Assembly: GCF_900108395.1 (NCBI RefSeq)
Contig: NZ_FNXE01000006.1
Coordinates: forward strand, 1 to 64,000
Source of the DNA: Paenimyroides marinum
Lineage (GTDB): Bacteria; Bacteroidota; Bacteroidia; Flavobacteriales; Flavobacteriaceae
Direction of reading: 5' to 3'
DNA: 64,000 nucleotides
The notes under the pieces are model-generated. The model was not told where the DNA came from and searched no databases. It saw nothing but the letters and a program-made list of their open reading frames with translations. The position numbers and the translations under genes are program-made. Of the stretch, positions 27,641 to 36,566 are shown piece after piece. How positions within the stretch are numbered: position 1 is the stretch's first letter; each line of letters begins with the position of its first letter.

Positions 27641-28350
27641 GAATTATTCCAGCTATAGACATTATTGAAGGTAAATGTGTTCGCTTGACCAAAGGCGATT
27701 ACAATCAGCAAAAAACATACAACGAAAATCCGTTGGAAGTTGCCAGAATGTTTGAAGATTTTGGAATAAACTATTTACATCTGGTAGATTTGAACGGTGC
27801 AAAAGCAGGGCAGATTGTCAATTACAAAACTTTGGAATTACTGGCTGCAAAAACCAAACTGAACATTGATTTCGGCGGTGGAATAAAATCTCTGAATGAT
27901 GTTGAAACGGCTTTCAATGCAGGAGCAAAGCAAATAACTGTTGGAAGTATTGCTGTCCAAAAACCGGAACTGATGTTGGAATGGCTGAACCAATTCGGAG
28001 CAGATAAAATCATCTTGGGTGCAGATTGTAAAAATCGAAAAATCGCAACTAACGGTTGGCTGGAAAATAGTGAACTGGATGTTTTATCATTCATTACAGA
28101 ATATACAGAAAAAGGCACAAAATACAGCATTGTAACAGACATTGACAAAGACGGGATGCTTTCCGGTCCTGCTTTTGGATTATACGAAGAAATTTTATCT
28201 GACAATAAAATACAGCTCATTGCAAGTGGTGGTATTACGACAATTCAAGACCTGATTCTACTCAAAGAAATGGGTTGCGAAGGAGCAATTATCGGAAAAG
28301 CTATTTATGAAGGAACTATTAAACTAAAAGAACTTTCGGAATTATGTTAA
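27637..28350 (+). CDS. hisA: ProFAR isomerase (HisA)
   Basis: 237 aa TIM barrel that isomerises ProFAR to PRFAR. The catalytic acid is in [19 protein letters not shown] at the N terminus. The paired phosphate-binding repeats [20 protein letters not shown] and [20 protein letters not shown] are typical, and the second catalytic Asp lies in [12 protein letters not shown]. The 4-bp overlap with hisH and 7-bp overlap with hisF keep the standard order. Confidence 0.96.
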   Translation: MRIIPAIDIIEGKCVRLTKGDYNQQKTYNENPLEVARMFEDFGINYLHLVDLNGAKAGQIVNYKTLELLAAKTKLNIDFGGGIKSLNDVETAFNAGAKQITVGSIAVQKPELMLEWLNQFGADKIILGADCKNRKIATNGWLENSELDVLSFITEYTEKGTKYSIVTDIDKDGMLSGPAFGLYEEILSDNKIQLIASGGITTIQDLILLKEMGCEGAIIGKAIYEGTIKLKELSELC

Positions 28351-29099
28351 AGAAAAGAATCATTCCGTGTTTGGACATCAAAGACGGGCGAACGGTAAAA
28401 GGCATCAACTTTGAAGCCATTCAAGATGCTGGAGACCCGATAGAATTGGCTCAACGTTATGTTCAGGAAGGAGCAGACGAATTAATGTTTTTGGACATCA
28501 CAGCTACACTCGAAAAGCGAAAGACACTCTCTGAATTGGTTACACGAATTGCTTCTGAAATCAATGTTCCGTTTACCGTAGGTGGAGGAATCAACAGTTT
28601 AGACGATGCAAAAAGAATTATTGATGCAGGTGCCGACAAAATAAGTATTAATTCTTCAGCCATTCTGAATCCTGAACTCATCACGGAAATTGTTAATGAA
28701 TTCGGAAGTCAATGCGTGGTTTTGGCTATCGACACAAAATGTGTTGATGAAAAATGGGAAGTTTTCCGAAATGGAGGAAGAACCGCAACCGGATTGAATG
28801 CGATACAATGGGCTCAAAAAGGTGTTACGCTCGGAGCAGGAGAAATTCTGCTAACTTCAATGAACAATGACGGAACCAAAGCAGGTTTTGCATTAGACAT
28901 AACAAAACAAATTTCAGAAAATGTTTCTGTCCCTGTTATTGCTTCGGGAGGAGCAGGTACAATGCAGCATTTTTTCAATGTTTTCAATCAAACTAAAGCT
29001 ACGGGAGCTTTGGCAGCAAGTGTTTTTCACTATGGACAAATTCCAATTCCAACACTTAAACAATTTTTAAACAAACAAAATATACCTATCAGATTATGA
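28344..29099 (+). CDS. hisF: Imidazole glycerol phosphate synthase, cyclase subunit
   Basis: 251 aa TIM barrel paralogous to HisA. It closes the imidazole ring using ammonia from HisH and releases AICAR. The catalytic Asp is in [18 protein letters not shown], and the second Asp is in [14 protein letters not shown]. Phosphate-binding blocks [20 protein letters not shown] and [13 protein letters not shown] are present. 4-bp overlap with hisIE. Confidence 0.97.
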   Translation: MLKKRIIPCLDIKDGRTVKGINFEAIQDAGDPIELAQRYVQEGADELMFLDITATLEKRKTLSELVTRIASEINVPFTVGGGINSLDDAKRIIDAGADKISINSSAILNPELITEIVNEFGSQCVVLAIDTKCVDEKWEVFRNGGRTATGLNAIQWAQKGVTLGAGEILLTSMNNDGTKAGFALDITKQISENVSVPVIASGGAGTMQHFFNVFNQTKATGALAASVFHYGQIPIPTLKQFLNKQNIPIRL

Positions 29100-29683
29100 A
29101 TATAGATTTCACAAAAGGAAACGGACTTGTTCCGGTTATCATCCAAGACGAAACAAATTTTCAGGTTTTGATGCTCGGATTTATGAATGAAGAAGCATAT
29201 AACAAAACCGTTTTGGAACAAAAAGTTACTTTTTTTAGCCGAACCAAAAACCGATTATGGACAAAAGGAGAATCTTCAGGAAATTTTCTCCGTGTGAAAA
29301 ATATTCAGTTGGATTGTGATAATGACACCTTACTCATTCAGGTAAAAGCAGATGGTTCAACTTGTCATACAGGTTCGGTTTCTTGTTTTAATACAAATTC
29401 TTCTAAAGGATTTTTGTATCAATTGGAACAAACTATTCATCAACGGATCGATGAAAATACCGAAACTTCTTATACCAACAAATTATACAAAAGAGGCATC
29501 AACAAAGTGGCTCAAAAAGTAGGCGAAGAAGCTGTAGAATTGGTCATCGAAGCGAAAGATAATAATACAGATTTATTCAAAAATGAAGCTGCGGATTTAT
29601 TGTATCATTTTTTGATTCTACTAAAAGCTAAAGGATTTACTTTGGAGGATATAGAACAAGTCTTGTGCAAAAGAAATAAATAA
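29096..29683 (+). CDS. hisIE: Phosphoribosyl-AMP cyclohydrolase / phosphoribosyl-ATP pyrophosphatase
   Basis: 195 aa bifunctional enzyme for steps two and three of histidine synthesis. The N-terminal HisI domain shows SRTKNRLWTKGESSGNFL and the metal-binding DCDNDTLLIQVKADGSTCHT. The C-terminal HisE domain shows KVGEEAVELVIEAKDNN and NEAADLLYHFLILLKAKG. It is the last gene of the operon; a gene-free 296 bp follows before the convergent gene at 29980. Confidence 0.96.
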   Translation: MNIDFTKGNGLVPVIIQDETNFQVLMLGFMNEEAYNKTVLEQKVTFFSRTKNRLWTKGESSGNFLRVKNIQLDCDNDTLLIQVKADGSTCHTGSVSCFNTNSSKGFLYQLEQTIHQRIDENTETSYTNKLYKRGINKVAQKVGEEAVELVIEAKDNNTDLFKNEAADLLYHFLILLKAKGFTLEDIEQVLCKRNK

Positions 29684-29979
29684 CTTTCTGAATATCAAAT
29701 CAATAAAACTAAATATGATAATATTTTTTGAACTTTGAAAATTTGGTATTCAATAAGATTTTTTCGGTAAAGATGAACAAAATTAATCCTAAAATGAATA
29801 AATTTTACAACACACAGTCAATACTATCGATGAAGCGTATCAAATGATGATATATCTGCAAGATTACTTGATGTTGATATTGTACAACTTAAAAAGAACT
29901 TAACAGAACTAAAAACAAAAAAATCCACAAGTATAAACCTGTGGATTCAAACCTCTCGCAAAATTGGTTTAAAAAAATA
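29684..29979. other. Gene-free stretch after the his operon, possible degraded coding remnant
   Basis: No intact frame. Around 29852-29920 the plus strand reads ISARLLDVDIVQLKKNLTEL in one frame, a protein-like amphipathic stretch, but its 5' part runs into a stop and no start is available. It may be the tail of a decayed gene. A terminator for the opposite-strand genes lies at its end. Confidence 0.3.
29916..29948 (-). terminator. Rho-independent terminator of the thioredoxin operon
   Basis: The stem AATCCACA (29922-29929) / TGTGGATT (29940-29947) is followed on the minus strand by a run of seven T. It lies about 30 bases after the stop of the small gene at 29980. Confidence 0.75.
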
Positions 29980-30237
29980 TTATTTATCAATTGAACCTAA
30001 AACGCGTTGCATAAAGTTGTTCAAAGCTTCTTTTTTAGGTGTGCCTCCTTTAATCATTTTATCAACCTCAACGGCTCCATACATGTTTGAAATTAATTCG
30101 GCAATAACGTCTAATTCCTCATCTTTTAACGATGGAACTTCGCATAAAGCTTCTAAAACTTCAATGGTTTCATTGATGTAATCTTGGTCGTTTTCCTCGA
30201 TAAACTGAGTTAAATGTTTGATAACAGGTAATTTCAT
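29980..30237 (-). CDS. Small conserved protein downstream of a thioredoxin gene
   Basis: 85 aa, acidic and predicted all-helical (KLPVIKHLTQFIEENDQDYI..., then EALCEVPSLKDEELDVIAELI). No catalytic motif is visible and there are no membrane segments. I recognise it only as a short protein of the type commonly found behind thioredoxin genes in flavobacteria. The spacing of 6 bp from the thioredoxin-like gene suggests co-translation and perhaps a shared redox task. Function unknown. Confidence 0.75.
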   Translation of the reverse strand: MKLPVIKHLTQFIEENDQDYINETIEVLEALCEVPSLKDEELDVIAELISNMYGAVEVDKMIKGGTPKKEALNNFMQRVLGSIDK

Positions 30238-30243
30238 AGAAAC

Positions 30244-30552
30244 TTATAATTTGTTAACTAATTCAGCTAAAACATCAGCTTTATTGGTTTGCGTTTCATC
30301 TACCAAAGCACCTTGGTTAAAAATAGCGAAAGTTGGCAAGTTAGAAACATTTGCTAATTTTCTTGATTCAGGAAATTTCTCTGCATCAACAATTACAAAA
30401 GTAATTCCGTCTTTTTCAGTTGCCATTTTTTTGAATTTTGGTTTCATGATACGGCAGTTTCCACACCATGAAGCAGAAAATTGTACCGCAACTTTAGGAT
30501 TTTGTGAAACAATTTCCTGTAAGTTATCTTGTTCTAATTCTAATATCATCAT
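30244..30552 (-). CDS. Thioredoxin family protein
   Basis: 102 aa with the thioredoxin fold. The active site is W29-C30-G-N-C33 (SASWCGNCRIMKPKF), with Asn replacing the usual Pro of WCGPC; the cis-Pro region is NLPTFAIFNQGAL. No signal peptide, so cytoplasmic. Together with the peroxiredoxin upstream and the small protein downstream on the same strand, a peroxide-detoxifying unit in which it reduces the peroxiredoxin is plausible (inference). Met2 is an alternative start. Confidence 0.92.
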   Translation of the reverse strand: MMILELEQDNLQEIVSQNPKVAVQFSASWCGNCRIMKPKFKKMATEKDGITFVIVDAEKFPESRKLANVSNLPTFAIFNQGALVDETQTNKADVLAELVNKL

Positions 30553-30565
30553 TTTTTGTTTTAAG

Positions 30566-30604
30566 TTTAGATTCAGGTTTACAATTTAAAAACCTGAATC
30601 TAAA
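30566..30604. repeat. 15-bp inverted repeat between the peroxiredoxin and thioredoxin genes
   Basis: TTTAGATTCAGGTTT at 30566-30580 is exactly complementary to 30590-30604, with a 9-nt A/T loop. It forms a strong hairpin in the gap after the peroxiredoxin stop. A T-run is missing on the minus strand, so it is a poor classical terminator. It may instead be an mRNA-stabilising or partial-termination element. Confidence 0.6.
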
Positions 30605-30608
30605 AGTA

Positions 30609-31250
30609 TTAGTTAAGTCTTGCTAAATACTCAGCTGTAGAAGTGCGGTCTGCAGTCATTGCTTCTTTACCTTCTTCCCAGTTTGCCGGACAAACTTCAC
30701 CGTGTGTTTGAACGTGGGTATAAGCATCAATTAATCTTAAATATTCGTTTACGTTACGTCCTAAAGGCATATCGTTTACTGATTCGTGGAAAATTTTTCC
30801 GGTTTCGTCAATTAAATACGTTGCACGGTATGTTACGTTTGAACCTTCGATTTGTACTGAATCTAATTCTTCATTGTACACTTCTGAAGTTACATCTAAA
30901 ATACCCAAAACGCTTGACAGGTTACGTGTAGCATCTGCCAATAAAGGATAAGTAACCCCCTCAATACCACCGTTATCTTTTGCTGTGTTTAACCAGGCAA
31001 AGTGTACTTCGTTTGTGTCGCAAGAAGCGCCAATTACGATAGTGTTTCTTTTTTCGAATTCTGATAAAGCTGCCTGGAAAGCGTGTAACTCGGTAGGACA
31101 AACGAAAGTAAAATCTTTTGGATACCAAAATAATAATACTTTTTTATTGTTTTTTGTTGCTTCTTCTAAAACGTTGATTCTTAAATTGTCACCCATTTCT
31201 GAAATTGCGTCAACTGTAATGTTTGGGAATTGTTTTCCTACTAATGCCAT
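30609..31250 (-). CDS. Peroxiredoxin (AhpC/TSA, typical 2-Cys)
   Basis: 213 aa. It reduces hydrogen peroxide and organic hydroperoxides. The peroxidatic cysteine is C51 in WYPKDFTFVCPTELHAFQ, and the resolving cysteine lies near residue 187 in HGEVCPANWEEGKEAM. The length and C-terminal tail fit the AhpC subgroup. No AhpF gene is adjacent; the thioredoxin-like gene downstream is a candidate reductant. Confidence 0.95.
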   Translation of the reverse strand: MALVGKQFPNITVDAISEMGDNLRINVLEEATKNNKKVLLFWYPKDFTFVCPTELHAFQAALSEFEKRNTIVIGASCDTNEVHFAWLNTAKDNGGIEGVTYPLLADATRNLSSVLGILDVTSEVYNEELDSVQIEGSNVTYRATYLIDETGKIFHESVNDMPLGRNVNEYLRLIDAYTHVQTHGEVCPANWEEGKEAMTADRTSTAEYLARLN

Positions 31251-31294
31251 AATTTTTATTTTTTAATTAATGATTCTTGTTATTTTTTGTAGCA

Positions 31295-31302
31295 CAAAGA
31301 TA
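31295..31302 (-). promoter_or_regulatory. Predicted -7 promoter element of the peroxiredoxin gene
   Basis: Minus-strand TATCTTTG matches TAnnTTTG exactly and lies 45 bases before the start codon. A well-placed TTG -33 element is not evident. The divergent permease gene starts 160 bp away. Confidence 0.5.
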
Positions 31303-31462
31303 TGTTCAATTTAATAGATTTCCATAAATAATTTATTGTTAATATTTATTATTTGATAGATTTTACTTATAATGAATGAATTTTAAATCAATAACAATCT
31401 TTTTGTAAAATTAGTTAGATTTACCAAATTAAAAAATAACAATTATCATACTTTAATAGCAA

Positions 31463-33373
31463 ATGAATGTTTTCCGAAAAAAAAATATAACCAATATCTT
31501 AAATGAATTAGAAGCTAATGAAGGCAAACAGGAAAGCTTAGGAAAATTTTTAAGTCAGAAGGATCTGATCTTTTTCGGAATTGCTGCTATTGTGGGGGCT
31601 GGTGTGTTCAGTACCATTGGACAGGCAAGTTTTGACGGTGGTCCGGCAGTAATTTTCCTGTTTATGTTTACCGCTTTAGCTTGTGGATTTGCAGCCATGG
31701 CGTATGCCGAGTTTGCTTCAATGGTTCCGGTTTCAGGTAGTGCATACACCTATAGTTATGTTGCTTTTGGCGAAATGATTGCATGGATTATTGGTTGGGC
31801 ACTCATTATGGAATATGCTGTTGGAAACATTACCCTGGCTATTTCGTGGAGCGATTATTTTACAGGTTTACTTGACAATATGGGCATTCATTTACCGCAA
31901 TGGGTTCAAATGGATTATCTTTCGGCAAACAATGGTTTTAACGATGCTGTTGCTTTAATGACAAGCGGAAAAACGTTTGAAAATTTACCCGCCAATTTGC
32001 AACTGGCTCATACGGCGTGGACAACAGCACCGCAAATCGGGAGCTTCCATTTTGTAGCCGATATTCCTGCTTTAGGGATCATTATTTTAATTACCTGGCT
32101 AGTTTACCGCGGAATGAAAGAATCACGCAACGCCAGCAATATCATGGTTTACGTAAAACTGGCTGTAATTGCCTTGGTTCTTATTGTGGGAATTTTTTAT
32201 GTAGATACTGATCATTGGGATCCGTTTGCACCTAACGGATTATCGGGCGTTTTAAAAGGCGTTTCGGCAGTATTTTTTGCCTATATTGGTTTTGATGCCC
32301 TATCTACCACTGCCGAAGAATGTAAAAATCCGCAACGCGATCTGCCCCGAAGCATGATTTGGTCTATCGTAATTTGTACTTTACTATACATCGCTATTGC
32401 ATTAGTTTTAACCGGAATGGTTAATTACAAGCAGTTAAACGTGGGTGATCCGCTGGCTTATGTTTTTGATCAGGTCAATTTAAAATGGTTTGCCGGTGTG
32501 GTGGCAGTGAGTGCCGTGATAGCAATGGCGAGTGTGCTGTTGGTTTTTCAAATGGGGCAACCACGAATCTGGATGAGTATGAGTCGTGACGGATTGTTAC
32601 CGCCAAAGTTTTCCAAAGTGCATCCAAAATACAGAACACCTTCATTCGCTACCATTGTAACCGGGTTTGTAGTTGCCGTTCCCGCCTTGTTTATGAACCT
32701 GACCATGGTGACCGATTTGTGCAGTATAGGTACATTGTTTGCCTTTGCTTTGGTTTGTGCCGGTGTGTTGGTTTTGCAGGATAAAGATATACCAAGAGGA
32801 AAATTCAGAATCCCATATTTAAATGGAAAATTTATTTTGCCTGTGGGATTTATTTTAGGATTGATTTCTGTTTTTATCTGGAATAAAAACGGAGTAGAAA
32901 CTTTTGTTTACAATACGCCACAAGTGTATGAACCTACCGATTTTGTTACTCAACTTTCTAAAGAAGAATCAGTTAATGTATTTCAGTATATAGAAACCAA
33001 TTATCAATTAAAAGCGATTGATTTTGCCAATGATTTAGAAACAATGCTTTCAACAGTCAACCAAAATTCGCATATCGAATATGTTTCTTTAATTGAGAAA
33101 GCTCCGGTTGATGAGCACTTGAAGTTTGAAACGGGCTTTAATTTATTCAAACATAAAATACCCATGTGGCTGTTTCTAATAGCAATGATTTTTTTGTGTA
33201 TCTGGAGCTTTAAAAAGAATCTTTCACTAATACCCATGTTGGGATTGATTTGCTGTATTTATATGATGGCAGAATTAACCATTTGGAACTGGGTTTATTT
33301 TTCTGCTTGGCTGTTGATAGGTTTGATTATTTATTTTAGTTATTCGCGTTTTCATAGTAAGTTGAACGATTAA
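31463..33373 (+). CDS. APC-superfamily amino acid permease
   Basis: 636 aa with about fourteen hydrophobic segments. Early landmarks of cationic/general amino acid transporters are FFGIAAIVGAGVFSTIGQAS (unwound TM1), VPVSGSAYTYSYVAFGEMIAWIIGWALIMEY split over TM3, and AVFFAYIGFDALSTTAEECKNPQRDLP. It resembles the YfnA/CAT group. The hydrophilic stretch around residues 490-560 lies between late helices. The transported amino acid cannot be assigned. Confidence 0.92.
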   Translation: MNVFRKKNITNILNELEANEGKQESLGKFLSQKDLIFFGIAAIVGAGVFSTIGQASFDGGPAVIFLFMFTALACGFAAMAYAEFASMVPVSGSAYTYSYVAFGEMIAWIIGWALIMEYAVGNITLAISWSDYFTGLLDNMGIHLPQWVQMDYLSANNGFNDAVALMTSGKTFENLPANLQLAHTAWTTAPQIGSFHFVADIPALGIIILITWLVYRGMKESRNASNIMVYVKLAVIALVLIVGIFYVDTDHWDPFAPNGLSGVLKGVSAVFFAYIGFDALSTTAEECKNPQRDLPRSMIWSIVICTLLYIAIALVLTGMVNYKQLNVGDPLAYVFDQVNLKWFAGVVAVSAVIAMASVLLVFQMGQPRIWMSMSRDGLLPPKFSKVHPKYRTPSFATIVTGFVVAVPALFMNLTMVTDLCSIGTLFAFALVCAGVLVLQDKDIPRGKFRIPYLNGKFILPVGFILGLISVFIWNKNGVETFVYNTPQVYEPTDFVTQLSKEESVNVFQYIETNYQLKAIDFANDLETMLSTVNQNSHIEYVSLIEKAPVDEHLKFETGFNLFKHKIPMWLFLIAMIFLCIWSFKKNLSLIPMLGLICCIYMMAELTIWNWVYFSAWLLIGLIIYFSYSRFHSKLND

Positions 33374-33486
33374 CCATCTTAAACAAGGAAGGATTTTATC
33401 ATATTTTTCATAAATTTGGATATCAAAACCACACACTTTACTTTTAATTTGTTTAAAATAACGTATTGTTTTATAAAAAATAACCA

Positions 33487-35250
33487 ATGAAAAAAAACTT
33501 ACTGATTTTTTTTGTATTATTTTTAGTTACGCGTATTACTACGGCACAGCAGACTATAAGCAAACTTGATTCGATAGAAATTGAATTAAACAAAATAAAA
33601 CAACGCAACGATTTATTAAGGATCAAAGATTCTATCCGAACGCAGCTATTAAAAAATGAGTTAAACAGTATTGTAAATCCTCAGGGCAATGAACTGGAAT
33701 GGTATAAAACTGAATTGTTAAAAATAAAACAAGAAGATTCTGTTCACTTAAGCAATCAAAAAGCAGAAATTGAAAAATTGCGAGAAAATGCAAAGCCCTA
33801 TCCTGTAAAATTATTTAATGATACGATATTTAATGTTTATTCCGGTTTAGGACCTTTTTCAGCGAAAGAACGGGCGTTGTCTGCACAAAATGAAATTCAG
33901 GAATTATATGCAAAGAAACTATATTTTAAGGATTCATTACAGTTAATGACCACCCAAAACTACATCAATATAGTTTATCAAGGCACTATCATCACAAGTA
34001 TTTCGCAAGAAGACGCACTTTGGGAAAACGTTACCCCTGATTCACTGGCAGCAAACTATTTGCAAACAATAAAAGCAAGTATTGATAAAAACAGGATTTC
34101 CCACACCTTTGAGAACATACTCATTCGTTGGGCAATGGCAATAGGTATAGTATTGGTGTTTTTAGCACTTATTTATTTTCTACGAAAGTTAACACGTTTT
34201 GGAATAAGAAAGATTATTTCATGGATGAACCGCGATTTTGAAGGAGTTAAAATTAAAAATTACCAGTTCATAAGTCCTTATAGAATTAAAGTATGGATGA
34301 TTAAAACACTTAGATGGGTTTATATTGTTTTGTTTTTCTTGTTAACCGGAATTTCTATTAGTTTAATTTTCAGCATTTTTCCGGTGACAGAACATTGGGC
34401 ATATATGTTTTTACATGGCATTTGGAAACCATTGAAAGAATTGGGAATTTCCATATACAATTACTGGCCAAAATTACTGCATATTATTATTGTTCTCATG
34501 GTAGGTCGCTATGCTGATAAACTTTTACATTTCTTTTCTAATGAAATAGAACGCGGAATGCTAAAAATAAAAGGTTTTCATCCGGAATGGGCAAAACCAA
34601 CCTATCATTTAATACGAATTTGCTTGATAGCCTTTGTAATTATAATGATTTTTCCATATTTACCCGGGTCTGATACCACAGCGTTTAAAGGTGTTTCTGT
34701 ATTTCTGGGGATATTGATTTCTTTAGGATCTTCTTCAGCCATTGCTAATACCATAGCTGGTTTTATCATTACTTATATGCGTCCGTTCCAAATTGGCGAT
34801 TGGATTAAAGTGAATGATGAAGTTGGAGAAGTTATTGAAAAAACATCATTGGTAACTCGTTTACGAACCATTAACAATGAAGATATTACGATACCCAATT
34901 CAATGATACTTTCAAATAAAACCATTAATTACAGTTCATCATCAGCAAAAACATGCTTGATTATTCCTATTGATATTAACATCAATTTCGATGTTCCTAT
35001 AGAAAAAGTAAACGAGCTGCTTATCAAAGCCGCATTAGAAACCCAACACGTTGTTGCTTATCCAAAGCCGTATGTTTTCAAAAATAAAATATTAGATACT
35101 TATATAAGTTATCAGCTCAATGCATTTACGAAAACTCCTCAGCGAATGTATTTTATTACTTCAGATTTAAACGAAAACATTCTAAAAGTTTTTAAAGAAG
35201 AAGGAATTGATTTGCTTTCTCCAAAATTTTATGCAAAACCGAAGAGTTAG
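33487..35250 (+). CDS. Mechanosensitive ion channel (MscS family) with N-terminal periplasmic domain
   Basis: 587 aa. A signal peptide (ending TTAQQ) leads a coiled-coil-rich periplasmic region of about 200 aa. Four or five membrane helices follow, then the MscS pore helix and beta domain: LGSSSAIANTIAGFIITYMR, PFQIGDWIKVNDEVGEVIEK and INNEDITIPNSMILSNKTIN. Such larger MscS relatives release osmolytes on hypo-osmotic shock. A bidirectional terminator lies just after the stop. Confidence 0.92.
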   Translation: MKKNLLIFFVLFLVTRITTAQQTISKLDSIEIELNKIKQRNDLLRIKDSIRTQLLKNELNSIVNPQGNELEWYKTELLKIKQEDSVHLSNQKAEIEKLRENAKPYPVKLFNDTIFNVYSGLGPFSAKERALSAQNEIQELYAKKLYFKDSLQLMTTQNYINIVYQGTIITSISQEDALWENVTPDSLAANYLQTIKASIDKNRISHTFENILIRWAMAIGIVLVFLALIYFLRKLTRFGIRKIISWMNRDFEGVKIKNYQFISPYRIKVWMIKTLRWVYIVLFFLLTGISISLIFSIFPVTEHWAYMFLHGIWKPLKELGISIYNYWPKLLHIIIVLMVGRYADKLLHFFSNEIERGMLKIKGFHPEWAKPTYHLIRICLIAFVIIMIFPYLPGSDTTAFKGVSVFLGILISLGSSSAIANTIAGFIITYMRPFQIGDWIKVNDEVGEVIEKTSLVTRLRTINNEDITIPNSMILSNKTINYSSSSAKTCLIIPIDININFDVPIEKVNELLIKAALETQHVVAYPKPYVFKNKILDTYISYQLNAFTKTPQRMYFITSDLNENILKVFKEEGIDLLSPKFYAKPKS

Positions 35251-35267
35251 TCAATTTCCGTAAAAGT

Positions 35268-35307
35268 AAAAAAGAAACCCTTTCAAATGCTGAAAAGGTT
35301 TCTTTTT
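35268..35307. terminator. Bidirectional terminator between MscS and proline dehydrogenase genes
   Basis: The arms AAAAAGAAACC and GGTTTCTTTTT enclose a smaller inner CTTTCA/TGAAAAG pairing. T-runs appear on the 3' side of both strands. It separates two convergent genes. Confidence 0.75.
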
Positions 35308-35319
35308 ATGTCGGTAAAA

Positions 35320-36492
35320 TTACCTTGCTCTTCTGCGTTTTAATTCTTTATCCAACAAATCCAGTTCGCGGTTTGTTTGTCCGGCAACTGATGTGTTTTC
35401 ATTAGCACGGCGTATCAAATAAGGAACCACATCGAAAACTGGTCCAAAAGGTAAATATTTAGCTACGTTGTAATTATTATTTGACAGATTATAACTGATA
35501 TTGTCGCTCATTCCGTACAATTGTCCAAACCAAATACGTTTGTCGTTATGAGAAATGTTATGCTGATGTAGCAAATCCATAAGCATATAACTGCTGTCTT
35601 CGTTATGTGTACCGGCAAACAGCGCTATTTTATTGTCTAAATTTTCAACCATATACGTTACGGTTTTATTAAAGGTAGCATCGGTTTGGGCTTTGGTAGC
35701 ACAAATAGGCGAGGGGTATCCTTTTTCTTCGGCACGGGCACGTTCTTTTTCCATATATGCACCACGAACCACTTTAAAACCAACATGAAAACCTTCTCGC
35801 AATCCTATAGCATGTGTATTCTTAACAAAATCAAATCGATCCCAACGATACGTCTGTGCCGTGTTAAAAACAATACATTTCTCTTTGTTGTATCTGCGCA
35901 TCATGTTTAAAACCAAATCATCGGCGGCATCTTGCATCCAGCTTTCTTCGGCATCAACCAGCAGTAAAACATCTTTTTCATAAGCAGTTCTGCAAATAAT
36001 GTCAAAACGTTCTACAATGCGGTTCCACTCTTGTTGTTCGGTATCGGTAAAAGGTAAATTATCGCCTTTCTTTTCATAAAGGTAAAACCTGCCAACACCT
36101 GTGGGTTTAAAAACAGCAAACGGAATAGCTTCACGTTCTTTGGCAAACTCTATGGTTTTCAAAGTCATTTGCAAACCTTTGTCAAACTGCTCTTCGGTTT
36201 CTTTTCCTTCTACAGAATAATCTAAAACCGACGACACACCTTTGGTGTACATTTTATCAACTACTTTTAAGCAATCCTGCTCGGTAACTCCGCCACAAAA
36301 ATGATCAAAAACAGTAGATTTGATTAATCCTTTAACGGGTAAATTTGTAGAAATGGCAAAATTGGTTAATGAAGTTCCAATTTTTACTAATGTATTACTG
36401 CTTATCAGCTTAAATAAATAGTATGCCTTATTTAGTTCGGTGTTGTTTTTTAAAGCAAAAGCAACTTCGGTATTATCAAATATCTTTTCCAT
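35320..36492 (-). CDS. Proline dehydrogenase
   Basis: 390 aa from the chosen start MEKIFDNTEVAF; ten further in-frame residues upstream overlap the promoter and are unlikely. It is a monofunctional FAD-dependent PutA/PRODH TIM barrel that oxidises proline to pyrroline-5-carboxylate. Landmarks are LLVDAEESWMQDAADDL, GFKVVRGAYMEKERARAEEKG, GTHNEDSSYML, IWFGQLYGMSDNISYNL and the C-terminal YLIRRANENTS substrate-binding motif. No P5C dehydrogenase gene is adjacent. Confidence 0.93.
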   Translation of the reverse strand: MEKIFDNTEVAFALKNNTELNKAYYLFKLISSNTLVKIGTSLTNFAISTNLPVKGLIKSTVFDHFCGGVTEQDCLKVVDKMYTKGVSSVLDYSVEGKETEEQFDKGLQMTLKTIEFAKEREAIPFAVFKPTGVGRFYLYEKKGDNLPFTDTEQQEWNRIVERFDIICRTAYEKDVLLLVDAEESWMQDAADDLVLNMMRRYNKEKCIVFNTAQTYRWDRFDFVKNTHAIGLREGFHVGFKVVRGAYMEKERARAEEKGYPSPICATKAQTDATFNKTVTYMVENLDNKIALFAGTHNEDSSYMLMDLLHQHNISHNDKRIWFGQLYGMSDNISYNLSNNNYNVAKYLPFGPVFDVVPYLIRRANENTSVAGQTNRELDLLDKELKRRRAR

Positions 36493-36511
36493 TAGGTTTA
36501 AAGTTGTAATG

Positions 36512-36519
36512 CAAAGATA
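36512..36519 (-). promoter_or_regulatory. Predicted -7 promoter element of the proline dehydrogenase gene
   Basis: Minus-strand TATCTTTG is an exact TAnnTTTG match 20 bases upstream of the start chosen here, and supports that start over the longer one. aroB diverges 48 bp away, so the two promoters must be close or overlapping. Confidence 0.5.
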
Positions 36520-36566
36520 CAATAGTTCTAAAAATTGCTTTATTTTTACATCAAATTTTTTTACGC

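Noticed and set aside
27822-28220. Antisense open frame within hisA (132 codons)
   Set aside because: Shadow of the hisA reading frame; the sense strand has complete catalytic motifs and operon context.
30566-30604. Standard rho-independent terminator after the peroxiredoxin gene
   Set aside because: The stem is strong but lacks the T-run on the minus strand, so it is listed only as an inverted repeat.
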